From SIG437 sp045648985 (GTDB lineage: Bacteria > Bacillota > Clostridia > UBA1381 > UBA9506), in NCBI GenBank assembly GCA_045648985.1, contig JAZROZ010000004.1, forward strand, positions 10,687 through 74,686: a stretch of DNA of 64,000 bases, written 5' to 3'. Below are positions 52,518-59,937 of the stretch, piece after piece. The position numbers and the translations under genes were made by a program. How positions within the stretch are numbered: position 1 is the first letter of the stretch; the number at the start of each line of letters is the position of its first letter. The notes below the pieces were generated by a model, which saw nothing but the letters and a program-made list of their open reading frames with translations, was not told the DNA's origin and ran no database searches.

Positions 52518-53020
52518 TTTTCTTCTCCGTTTTTTATAAGCTTTCTTTTTATGATATTTTCAAAAAAGCGTTTTATGTAGAAAAATCCGTTCTCGAAATT
52601 TTCAATCGGTGTTACTAAAATTGCATACATCTTGCATCGTTTAGCGCCGAATATGTCTGTAAAGAGCTGGTCGCCGACCATAGCAGTTTCTTTTGGTGTT
52701 AAGTTCATATGCTTCATTCCTGCTAAATATCCTCTTTTTGTCGGCTTTCCTGCTTTTGCTAAAGCAAAATATGAAAGCTCCTTATTAAAAATTTCAACTC
52801 TTTCTTCTTTTCCGTTTGAAATCAGGCATATTTTAAAGCCGTTGTCTTCGAGATTTTTCAAAAACTCAAGTGTTTTTTCGCTCGGTGTTGGTGTCAAATG
52901 GCTCTCTAACGTGTTATCTATATCTAAAATCACACCCTTGATGCCTAAGTCCTTTAATCCGTCTAAATCTATCTCGTGTATGTTATCTACTGCCATATCA
53001 GGCAAAAACATTTTTAACAT
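52514..53020 (-). CDS. yqeG: YqeG-family HAD phosphatase
   Basis: 168 residues. HAD motif I GVILDIDNTLESHLTPTP, motif II ICLISNG, motif III AGKPTKRGYLAGM and motif IV AMVGDQLFTDIFGAKR. YqeG is a phosphatidylglycerophosphate phosphatase-like IIIA HAD (related to mitochondrial GEP4/PTPMT route), though its role in Bacillus is less certain. Start is three bases after the hslO stop; overlaps the U32 gene by four bases. Confidence 0.92.
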   Translation of the reverse strand: MLKMFLPDMAVDNIHEIDLDGLKDLGIKGVILDIDNTLESHLTPTPSEKTLEFLKNLEDNGFKICLISNGKEERVEIFNKELSYFALAKAGKPTKRGYLAGMKHMNLTPKETAMVGDQLFTDIFGAKRCKMYAILVTPIENFENGFFYIKRFFENIIKRKLIKNGEEK

Positions 53021-53023
53021 ATT

Positions 53024-53902
53024 TTATTTCTCCGCTTTTTCTAAAAGCTCTTCTAATTCTTCTTTATTCAGTCTATATACTTTCGGGCAGAACTGACAAG
53101 TAAGCTCTGCTTTTCCCTCGTTTTCGATTATATCAGAAAGCTCTTCTTTTCCCAGACTGATTAGAGCCTTTTCAATCTTCTCGCGTGAGCAATCGCATCT
53201 GTATTCATACTCTGAGCTTTCCAAAAACTTCAGGCTGAAGCCGTCTGCGACCTTTTTGATAATATCTTCGCCTGACATACCGCCAGCCATCATTTCTGTC
53301 ACAGGCGCAAGTTTTTTTATATTATCTTCTATCTTTTTTGCAGTTTCGTCGTCGCTATTTGGCATCAGCTGAATGATAAAGCCGCCTGCATATTTTGCAG
53401 AGAGGTCAGTATCAACCAAAACACCTAAAGCGATTGCAGTCGGTGTTTGCTCCGATTTTGCATAGTAATACGTAAAATCCTCCGCTATCTCACCTGTCAC
53501 AAGCGGTACACTTCCCATATATGGTTCTTTTAAGCCTAAGTCTTTAGATATGCTTAAATACCCCTTGCCGATTGCTTTTCCTACTGCAAGCTTTCCCTGC
53601 TTATTAAGTGGTACATCAACTAAGGGATTATACACATATCCCTTTACCATACCGTCGCCGTCTGTTGTTGCAACAATTCCGCCAAGCTCGCCGTCGCCTT
53701 TTATATAAACCGTCACTTTATCTTCAGGGTTTTTAAGCATACTTCCCATAAACGCAGTCATAGTAAGTGTTCTGCCAAGCGCCGCCGTTGCTACAGGCGA
53801 TGTATTATGAATTTTCTGTGCCGTATTTACAATCTCGGTACTATCTATAAAGCTCACCTTGAGCATACCCTCTGTATCTATCGCTCTTAAAATTTTAGCC
53901 AT
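53024..53902 (-). CDS. hslO: Hsp33 redox-regulated chaperone
   Basis: 292 residues from MAKILRAID, with GGAGAAG upstream; earlier in-frame ATGs lie over the promoter. Core holdase domain plus the C-terminal zinc switch CDCSR ... CQFC, which releases zinc and unfolds on oxidative stress. First gene of a long leftward operon (hslO-yqeG-U32-yesL-gatCAB). Confidence 0.96.
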   Translation of the reverse strand: MAKILRAIDTEGMLKVSFIDSTEIVNTAQKIHNTSPVATAALGRTLTMTAFMGSMLKNPEDKVTVYIKGDGELGGIVATTDGDGMVKGYVYNPLVDVPLNKQGKLAVGKAIGKGYLSISKDLGLKEPYMGSVPLVTGEIAEDFTYYYAKSEQTPTAIALGVLVDTDLSAKYAGGFIIQLMPNSDDETAKKIEDNIKKLAPVTEMMAGGMSGEDIIKKVADGFSLKFLESSEYEYRCDCSREKIEKALISLGKEELSDIIENEGKAELTCQFCPKVYRLNKEELEELLEKAEK

Positions 53903-53933
53903 AATCTTCTCCATTCTACACATTAATACTAGT

Positions 53934-53962
53934 ATTATACTATAAATATATGAAATTATCAA
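53934..53962 (-). promoter_or_regulatory. Promoter of the hslO-gatCAB operon
   Basis: TTGATA and TATAAT on the minus strand with a 17-bp spacer, 32 bp before the hslO start. Back-to-back with the hyd promoter: the two -35 boxes are 9 bp apart. Confidence 0.85.
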
Positions 53963-53971
53963 GTATAATAA

Positions 53972-54000
53972 TTGACAAAATGGGATTTCTTTGTTAGAAT
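53972..54000 (+). promoter_or_regulatory. Promoter of the hyd maturation operon
   Basis: TTGACA and TAGAAT with a 17-bp spacer. Transcription begins near 54007, leaving a 118-nt leader. Confidence 0.85.
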
Positions 54001-54006
54001 GGTATT

Positions 54007-54104
54007 AACAAAAAAATCGTACTGACTCGCAAAGATTCGTTCTGAGCGGAAAGGCGTTAAATATGGTCTTTTGTATCTGTTTGCGCCTTTTCAGGCGCTT
54101 TTTG
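54007..54104 (+). promoter_or_regulatory. Attenuator or riboswitch-type leader of the hyd operon
   Basis: Between promoter and first gene lies an intrinsic terminator (GCGCCT 54083-54088 with AGGCGC 54093-54098, then TTTTT). An upstream AAAGGCG (54050-54056) can pair with CGCCTTT (54084-54090), which would break the terminator stem: mutually exclusive antiterminator and terminator. The preceding ~45 nt (ACTGACTCGC ... TCTGAGCGG) can fold into a small hairpin and may be the sensor. I could not match it to a known riboswitch class. Confidence 0.7.
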
Positions 54105-54124
54105 TTTTTAGAAAGGAAAAACTT

Positions 54125-54370
54125 ATGGAAGACAAGAGAATTGCATTAGTTGGCATTATCGTAGAAAATTATGAATCTGCCGAACTTGTAAATGACGTGC
54201 TTCATACTTACGGCGATTATATCATCGGCAGAATGGGTATTCCCCACAAAAAGCGAAATATATCCGTTATCAGCATTGTTTTAGATGCTCCGCAGGATGT
54301 TATCAGCGCTCTGTCGGGTAAAATCGGTATGATTGACGGAGTGAAAACAAAAACTATTTATTCAAAATGA
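54125..54370 (+). CDS. TM1266-type iron-only hydrogenase system putative regulator
   Basis: 81 residues from MEDKRIALVG, with GAAAGGA upstream; the frame opens earlier over the terminator. ACT/NikR-like ferredoxin fold: VGIIVENYESAELVNDVLHTYGDYIIGRMGIPHKKRNISVISIVLDAPQDVISALSG in pieces. This family almost always accompanies hydE/hydF/hydG in Firmicutes and Thermotoga, but has no DNA-binding ribbon and its function is unproven. Nine bases before hydE. Confidence 0.9.
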   Translation: MEDKRIALVGIIVENYESAELVNDVLHTYGDYIIGRMGIPHKKRNISVISIVLDAPQDVISALSGKIGMIDGVKTKTIYSK

Positions 54371-54379
54371 GGAAAATTT

Positions 54380-55420
54380 ATGAAAAATCTCATTGATAAG
54401 CTTTATAAAACCGAAAAACTTTCAAAAGGTGAATTTATCGCTTTAATTGAAAACAGGACTTCCGACTTGTGTGAATATGCCTTCAAAAAAGCAGATAAGG
54501 TGCGAAGAAGAGTTTACGGCACGGACGTTTATATACGTGGTTTAATCGAGATTTCAAACTACTGCAAAAACGACTGTTTTTACTGCGGTATAAGAAAATC
54601 AAACAAGGCTTTAGTCCGCTATCGTCTGACAAAAGAAGAAATACTTTCCTGCTGCGATAAGGGATATCCGATGGGTTTTCGTACATTCGTTATGCAGGGC
54701 GGCGAGGACGATGCATTTTCAGTCGATGATATGTGTGATATCATAAGCACGATTAAGGAAAAGTATCCCGCCTCGGCAGTTACGTTATCTCTCGGCGAGA
54801 AAACCTTTGAAGAATATGAAAGGCTGAAAAAAGCAGGTGCTGACAGATACCTTCTGCGTCACGAAACGGCAACGGAAAATCACTACAAACGTCTGCATCC
54901 TGCATATTTATCGCTTGAGGAAAGAAAAAGATGTCTTTTTGATTTAAAAGAGATTGGATATCAGGTAGGCTCAGGATTTATGGTTGGCTCACCTTTCCAG
55001 ACTACTGAAAGCTTAGCAGAAGATATGCTCTTTTTAAAGGAGTTAAATCCCCAAATGGTCGGTATTGGTCCGTTTATCCCACACGAAAAGACACCGTTTA
55101 AGGACTTTAGCGCAGGAGATTTGGAGCTTACCTTGTTTATGGTTGCACTGACAAGACTTATGCTTCCGCAGAGTTTAATCCCTGCAACAACGGCACTGGC
55201 GACTTTATCTCCCGGCGGCAGAGAAATGGGATTAAAAGCAGGCGCAAACGTTATTATGCCTAACTTGTCGCCTGAGTCTAAGCGAGAGCTTTATTCTCTG
55301 TATGATAACAAGGCTCATACAGGCGTAGAATCTGCAGAGGGTTTAGAAAGACTTAAAAGACAGGTTAAGGCTTTAGGATATGAAATAGTTACAGATAGAG
55401 GAGATTATAAAAATGTATGA
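54380..55420 (+). CDS. hydE: [FeFe]-hydrogenase maturase HydE
   Basis: 346 residues. Radical-SAM cluster motif YCKNDCFYCGIR (CxxxCxxC), MQGGEDDAF, and the barrel strands GSGFMVGSPFQTTESLAEDM and GIGPFIPHEKTPF. HydE acts on the HydG-made Fe(CO)2CN synthon in building the H-cluster [2Fe] unit. Overlaps hydG by eight bases. No hydrogenase structural gene (hydA) lies in the window. Confidence 0.96.
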   Translation: MKNLIDKLYKTEKLSKGEFIALIENRTSDLCEYAFKKADKVRRRVYGTDVYIRGLIEISNYCKNDCFYCGIRKSNKALVRYRLTKEEILSCCDKGYPMGFRTFVMQGGEDDAFSVDDMCDIISTIKEKYPASAVTLSLGEKTFEEYERLKKAGADRYLLRHETATENHYKRLHPAYLSLEERKRCLFDLKEIGYQVGSGFMVGSPFQTTESLAEDMLFLKELNPQMVGIGPFIPHEKTPFKDFSAGDLELTLFMVALTRLMLPQSLIPATTALATLSPGGREMGLKAGANVIMPNLSPESKRELYSLYDNKAHTGVESAEGLERLKRQVKALGYEIVTDRGDYKNV

Positions 55421-56831
55421 CGTTAAATCGAAAATAGCAGAAGAATTCATAAATCACGAAGAAATCTTAGACAGTTTAAAATATGCAGATGAAAACAAGG
55501 ATAACCTTGAATTAATTACGCAGATTATTGAAAAAGCAAAGAAAAGACAAGGCTTGTCGCACAGAGAAGCATCTGTCTTGCTTGCCTGCGACGATGAAGA
55601 AAAAATCAAGGAAATATATAGCTTAGCCCAGCAGATTAAAAAGGATTTTTACGGCAACAGAATCGTTATGTTTGCACCGCTCTACCTTTCAAACTACTGC
55701 GTAAACGGCTGCGTATATTGTCCGTATCATTACGGAAACAAGTGTATCACACGTAAAAAGCTCACTCAGGAAGAAGTAGCGCGCGAGGTTATCGCACTTC
55801 AGGATATGGGGCACAAGCGCTTAGCTATCGAGTCGGGCGAAGACCCTGTTAATAACCCGATTGAATATATTTTGGAGTGTATTGACACTATTTATAAAAT
55901 CAAACACAAAAACGGCGCAATAAGACGTGTCAACGTAAATATTGCCGCAACAACTGTTGAAAATTACAGAAAGCTAAAGGATGCAGGCATCGGCACATAT
56001 ATTTTATTTCAGGAAACATATCACAAAGAAAGCTATGAAAGACTGCACCCGACAGGTCCTAAGCACAACTACGCATATCACACAGAGGCTATGGACAGAG
56101 CTATGGAGGGCGGAATTGACGATGTCGGACTTGGTGTGCTCTTTGGCTTAGAGCTTTACCGCTATGAGCTTTGCGGACTTTTAATGCACGCCGAGCATTT
56201 AGAGGCAGTCTTCGGCGTTGGTCCGCACACGATAAGCGTTCCGAGAATACGCTCTGCAAGCGGTGTTGACACTACTGTTTTTGACAACGGAATTTCAGAT
56301 GAAATTTTTGAAAAGATTATCGCAATCATAAGAATTTCTGTTCCGTATACGGGAATGATTATATCGACACGTGAATCTAAAGAATGCAGAGAAAGAGCGC
56401 TAAAGCTCGGTGTTTCTCAAATCAGTGGCGGCTCAAAAACAACTGTTGGCGGATATGACTCACCCGAGCCGGAGGAAGAAGATTCAGCGCAGTTTGACGT
56501 AAGCGACAGACGAACACTTGACGAGGTTGTGCGCTGGCTTATGGAATGTGGATATATTCCGAGCTTCTGTACTGCGTGCTATCGTGAGGGAAGAACGGGC
56601 GACAGATTTATGACGTTGCTTAAAAACGGACAGATTCAGAACTGTTGTCACCCGAACGCACTCATGACGCTAAAAGAATATTTAGAAGATTATGCAAGCC
56701 CCGAAACACGCGAAATCGGCGAAAAAATGATTTTAGATGAGCTAGAGAATATCCCTAACGAAAAGGTTAAAAAGATAGCAGAAGATAACATTAAAAACAT
56801 ACATGGCGGAAAACGTGATTTCAGGTTTTAA
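55413..56831 (+). CDS. hydG: [FeFe]-hydrogenase maturase HydG (tyrosine lyase)
   Basis: 472 residues. Radical-SAM motif SNYCVNGCVYCPYHYGNK, and the C-terminal auxiliary-cluster region CTACYREGRTGDRFM ... QNCCHPNALMTLKEYL typical of HydG rather than ThiH. Cleaves tyrosine to give CO and CN- bound to iron. Translationally coupled to hydE; separated from hydF by a 189-bp structured gap. Confidence 0.97.
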   Translation: MYDVKSKIAEEFINHEEILDSLKYADENKDNLELITQIIEKAKKRQGLSHREASVLLACDDEEKIKEIYSLAQQIKKDFYGNRIVMFAPLYLSNYCVNGCVYCPYHYGNKCITRKKLTQEEVAREVIALQDMGHKRLAIESGEDPVNNPIEYILECIDTIYKIKHKNGAIRRVNVNIAATTVENYRKLKDAGIGTYILFQETYHKESYERLHPTGPKHNYAYHTEAMDRAMEGGIDDVGLGVLFGLELYRYELCGLLMHAEHLEAVFGVGPHTISVPRIRSASGVDTTVFDNGISDEIFEKIIAIIRISVPYTGMIISTRESKECRERALKLGVSQISGGSKTTVGGYDSPEPEEEDSAQFDVSDRRTLDEVVRWLMECGYIPSFCTACYREGRTGDRFMTLLKNGQIQNCCHPNALMTLKEYLEDYASPETREIGEKMILDELENIPNEKVKKIAEDNIKNIHGGKRDFRF

Positions 56832-56838
56832 AGGAGTG

Positions 56839-56865
56839 TTAACGTGAAAGTTCCTTTCACGTTAA
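56839..56865 (+). promoter_or_regulatory. 12-bp perfect hairpin after hydG, overlapping a possible 12-codon ORF
   Basis: TTAACGTGAAAG (56839-56850) pairs with CTTTCACGTTAA (56854-56865) around a 3-nt loop. An AAGGAG site (56831-56836) and a GTG (56844) could start a 12-codon peptide (KVPFTLMPTAD) whose codons form the hairpin. No U tract follows, so it is not a normal terminator. A second 10-bp stem (TTTCTTGGCT with AGCCAAGAAA) lies at 56899-56920. Confidence 0.5.
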
Positions 56866-56939
56866 TGCCTACGGCAGATTGAAAAGCTCGTGCGAAATTT
56901 TCTTGGCTAAAGCCAAGAAACGCCTATATGCGTAAAAAG

Positions 56940-57002
56940 CTCTTATCATTCTTTGCCACACGGATAAGAGAACTGTAATTACTATTTGTGCCGACGTGTG
57001 GC
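56940..57002 (+). promoter_or_regulatory. H-type pseudoknot upstream of hydF
   Basis: CTCTTATC (56940-56947) pairs with GATAAGAG (56963-56970). The hairpin loop ends in GCCACACG (56955-56962), which pairs with CGTGTGGC (56995-57002). The two 8-bp helices are directly adjacent, so they can stack coaxially as in compact riboswitch pseudoknots. The second helix ends nine bases before the hydF ribosome site (GGAG at 57011-57014). Confidence 0.6.
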
Positions 57003-57020
57003 GGCAGAATGGAGATTTTT

Positions 57021-58199
57021 ATGAGTCTTAACAATACACCGACTGCAAACCGCACACATATCGGCATTTTCGGTAACAGAAACGCAGGAAAGTCAAGCAT
57101 CATAAATGCAATCACCGCGCAGAATATTGCAATTGTGTCAGACGTTTTAGGCACGACGACAGACCCTGTTTATAAGTCAATGGAGCTTTTACCACTCGGT
57201 CCCGTTACGATTATTGACACACCTGGTTTAGATGATGTTGGCGAGCTTGGGAAAATGCGCGTTAAAAAAGCATATGAGGTTTTAGACAAAACTGATATTG
57301 CAGTTTTGGTTGTTGATTCTGAAATTGGTTTGAAAAAAACAGAAAATGAGCTTATAAATACGTTTGAAAAAAAGAATATTCCTTATGTTTTGGTGTATAA
57401 CAAGTCTGACATCACAGAAAGAGCGCAAACGGAAAAGAATGCGATTTCAGTCAGCACGAAAACGGGGAAAAATATTGAACGTTTAAAGGAATTAATCGCA
57501 TCACTAAAGCCTAAAAGTGAAGAAAAACCGCTCATAGCTGATATCATAAAATCAGGCGATGTGGTTGTTTTGGTAACACCAATTGACGAAGCTGCACCAA
57601 AGGGCAGACTTATTCTTCCGCAGCAGCAGACAATCCGTGAGATTTTAGACTGCGGGGCGATTTGTGTCATCTCGCGACAGCACGAGCTTGAAGCCACCTT
57701 ATCTACCCTTTCGAAAAAGCCTCAAGTCGTAATAACAGACAGTCAGGTTTTTGGTTTGGTTGACTCAATTGTCCCTGATGATATTTTGCTTACGTCCTTT
57801 TCTATCCTTTTTGCAAGAAAAAAGGGCGATTTAAAAGCGCTCACAGACGGCGCTAAAGCTTTAGATTCGCTAAAGAGCGGTGATACTGTTTTAATCTCAG
57901 AGGGCTGCACGCATCATCGTCAATGCGGTGATATCGGCACTGTAAAGCTTCCCGCTATGATTAAAAAGCATACACAAAAGAATCTTAATTTTGAATTTAC
58001 AAGCGGAACGGAGTTTCCCGAAGATTTGAAAAAGTATAAATTAGTGGTGCATTGCGGCGGTTGTATGCTAAATGACAAGGCAGTAAAAAATCGTATGGAA
58101 AGAGCAAAGGAGCAAAACGTTCCTATGACAAATTACGGCACCACGATTGCATATGTCAATGGAATTCTAGAAAGAAGTATTGAGCCGTTTGGAATGTGA
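57021..58199 (+). CDS. hydF: [FeFe]-hydrogenase maturase HydF (GTPase scaffold)
   Basis: 392 residues from MSLNNTPTANRTH, with GGAG upstream; earlier ATGs in frame fall within the pseudoknot. G domain: GNRNAGKSSIINA, DTPGLDDVGELGKM, NKSD. The C-terminal cluster domain has the HydF ligands in EGCTHHRQCGDIG and CGGCMLN. Assembles the [2Fe] precursor and delivers it to HydA. Last gene of the operon, ended by the 31-bp palindrome at 58205. Confidence 0.96.
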   Translation: MSLNNTPTANRTHIGIFGNRNAGKSSIINAITAQNIAIVSDVLGTTTDPVYKSMELLPLGPVTIIDTPGLDDVGELGKMRVKKAYEVLDKTDIAVLVVDSEIGLKKTENELINTFEKKNIPYVLVYNKSDITERAQTEKNAISVSTKTGKNIERLKELIASLKPKSEEKPLIADIIKSGDVVVLVTPIDEAAPKGRLILPQQQTIREILDCGAICVISRQHELEATLSTLSKKPQVVITDSQVFGLVDSIVPDDILLTSFSILFARKKGDLKALTDGAKALDSLKSGDTVLISEGCTHHRQCGDIGTVKLPAMIKKHTQKNLNFEFTSGTEFPEDLKKYKLVVHCGGCMLNDKAVKNRMERAKEQNVPMTNYGTTIAYVNGILERSIEPFGM

Positions 58200-58204
58200 T
58201 TAAT

Positions 58205-58235
58205 AAAACGCAGATGTAGATTACATCTGCGTTTT
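58205..58235. repeat. 31-bp palindrome, copy 1 (terminator of hydF)
   Basis: Two perfect 14-base arms (AAAACGCAGATGTA and its complement) around GAT. Identical in every base to 59907-59937. Works as terminator for hydF on the plus strand and for the copper-amine-oxidase-N protein on the minus strand. Confidence 0.9.
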
Positions 58236-58253
58236 CTCGTTATAGTATTTATA

Positions 58254-59129
58254 CTAATTTTTATCAGCTCGTCCCGTTAAATATATTTCCACAGAATCAA
58301 AACTCTTGCCGTATCCTACACTGGATTCATCGATTTCTGTCATTTGAGGTTTTATTTCAGAATCATCATCTGTACAATATCCCCAATCATAATCTATGAC
58401 CTGTCCACCCTTTTTAAATAAGGTTGTATATTCGACAAATCTAGCTGCCTTATCACCATTATTCTTAACTTGGATAATGACTTTATCGGAAGTTGTGGAA
58501 TAAGTACATTCCAAATCTGACACACATTCAGAATAATATTTTTCTTCGTTAGCAGAAATTATATATTCATAATTTTCAAAAGCTTCTTCGTTGCTGAAAA
58601 CCAAAACCATTTCGTTTCCTGGTCCAAAAGCATGTTCAGTTTTATTCTCTGCACCTACGACCGCTCCGTTTTTATCTTTAAAAGAAATCTGTACTCTTGG
58701 TGAAACAGTATAAGCAGACTCATTTTTTAAGATAAGGGCAAGATAATTAGTGCTATAGTCTTCCCATCTATATTCTCTTATTACTTTTAGTTCACTTGCT
58801 ATCTTAGATGCATCAAATCCCGTAGCAACACTTTGCGAACCCTGATTTGAAAGCAAAACGGAATTTGTACTTGAGTCCCAATTAACATTTATTCCTAAAG
58901 CATTTGCTACTGCACGAACAGGCAGATATGTCGTACCATCAATTATAAATGGTTCAACGTAATTTCCGTTTGCATCTTTAGGTCTTACCTCTTGTCCGTT
59001 CAACTTGATTTTTATGTTGTTATAAAACAACTCTGCTGTTTTGCTCGTTTGTTTTGCAAATACCGCTCCGCTTGTGAGTATCACACCAATCAATACTCCT
59101 GCAACTAATCCTTGTAACCTTTTCTTCAT
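58254..59129 (-). CDS. Exported protein with copper-amine-oxidase N-terminal domain
   Basis: 291 residues. Signal peptide KKRLQGLVAGVLIGVILTSGAVFA with AxA cleavage site. Residues ~30-95 are a CuAO_N1 domain (IKLNGQEVRPKD ... FIIDGTTYLPVRAVANALGINVNWDS), a small wall- or glycan-associated module common on clostridial surface proteins and unrelated to oxidase activity. The rest is a beta-rich domain (EYRWEDYSTNYLALILKNES ...) I do not recognise. AGGTAAAAC precedes the ATG. Lies between palindrome copies 1 and 2. Confidence 0.85.
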   Translation of the reverse strand: MKKRLQGLVAGVLIGVILTSGAVFAKQTSKTAELFYNNIKIKLNGQEVRPKDANGNYVEPFIIDGTTYLPVRAVANALGINVNWDSSTNSVLLSNQGSQSVATGFDASKIASELKVIREYRWEDYSTNYLALILKNESAYTVSPRVQISFKDKNGAVVGAENKTEHAFGPGNEMVLVFSNEEAFENYEYIISANEEKYYSECVSDLECTYSTTSDKVIIQVKNNGDKAARFVEYTTLFKKGGQVIDYDWGYCTDDDSEIKPQMTEIDESSVGYGKSFDSVEIYLTGRADKN

Positions 59130-59225
59130 TTTGTTTTACCTCCATATATGTTATTTTATATGTTATATATAATAACATATAATTATACCACTTGTCAACA
59201 TATAATATATGTGAGGAGTGATGTT

Positions 59226-59414
59226 ATGGAAGATAAGCTTATTATAAACAAAAAGTCTTTTAAAGGTGAAGATGGATATAAAGTATTTTCTGTACGAATA
59301 AAAGAAGAAACTGTTGCGAAATTAAATAAACTATCAGAAGAAACAAATCGCTCAAGAAACGAGCTTATTAATATTTTGTTAGATTATGCTATTGAGAATA
59401 GCAAGGTGAAGTGA
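59226..59414 (+). CDS. Small ribbon-helix-helix protein coupled to the RAYT
   Basis: 62 residues from MEDKLIINKK, with GAGGAG ten bases upstream. VFSVRIKEETVAKLNKLSEETNRSRNELINILLDYAIE is a CopG/Arc-type strand-helix-helix. The stop overlaps the transposase start (TGATG), so it probably controls it. The 59130-59222 region upstream has repeated ATATGTTAT-type words in both orientations, likely operators for this protein. Confidence 0.75.
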   Translation: MEDKLIINKKSFKGEDGYKVFSVRIKEETVAKLNKLSEETNRSRNELINILLDYAIENSKVK

Positions 59415-59921
59415 TGAACATGCCAAAAAGAAAAAAATCCAAGGTTAAAAGGGTATAATTACTCTGCACCAGGCGCGTATTTTGTTACGATATGTACGCA
59501 TAACAGAAAATGTTTATTTGAAATAGAATCCGTAGGGAACGACCTGTGTGTCGTTCCGTCTCCGCAAAATAAAATTATACACAAATGGCTTCAGGAAACA
59601 GAGAATAAATTTAATAATATTAAAATTGATAAATATGTCATTATGCCAAATCATATTCATATCATTGTTGTAATAACGGAACGACACACAGGTCGTTCCC
59701 TACATGATGTTATGAGATGGTTTAAAACGATGGTAACAAATGAATATATTTATATGGTTAAAGATGGAAAATTAAAACCATTTAATAAAAAACTATTTCA
59801 ATCGTCTTATCACGACCATATAATTCGTGGTGAAGAAGATTACAAAAAGATTTGGGAATATATTGATACAAATGTATTAAAGTGGGAAGATGATTGTTTT
59901 TATGTTAAAACGCAGATGTAG
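59414..59921 (+). pseudogene. REP-associated tyrosine transposase (RAYT, Y1_Tnp), frameshifted
   Basis: The start MPKRKKSKVKR is followed by a stop after 13-15 codons. Shifting frame at the AAAAGGG run (59447-59453) restores YNYSAPGAYFVTICTHNRKCLF and then IKIDKYVIMPNHIHIIVV, which is the HUH motif HIH of IS200/RAYT enzymes, through YHDHIIRGEEDYKKIWEYID with the catalytic Tyr region. One extra A in the run explains it. Total length would be ~168 residues, normal for a RAYT. The last four codons (KTQM) and the stop lie in the 31-bp palindrome. Inactive unless the run is a slippage site. Confidence 0.85.
59532..59704. repeat. 26-bp inverted repeat pair inside the RAYT
   Basis: GTAGGGAACGACCTGTGTGT plus CGTTCC at about 59532-59557 reappears inverted at about 59679-59704. 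Both copies lie within the coding frame and are translated (VGNDLCVVP, TERHTGRSL). They look like REP-type palindrome halves embedded in their own transposase gene. Confidence 0.75.
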
Positions 59922-59937
59922 ATTACATCTGCGTTTT
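59907..59937. repeat. 31-bp palindrome, copy 2
   Basis: Identical to copy 1 (58205-58235). It contains the stop codons of both converging genes: TAG of the RAYT (59919-59921) and TAA of the dismutase (59925-59923). Both proteins end in the same four residues KTQM as a result. Also acts as bidirectional terminator. Confidence 0.9.
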
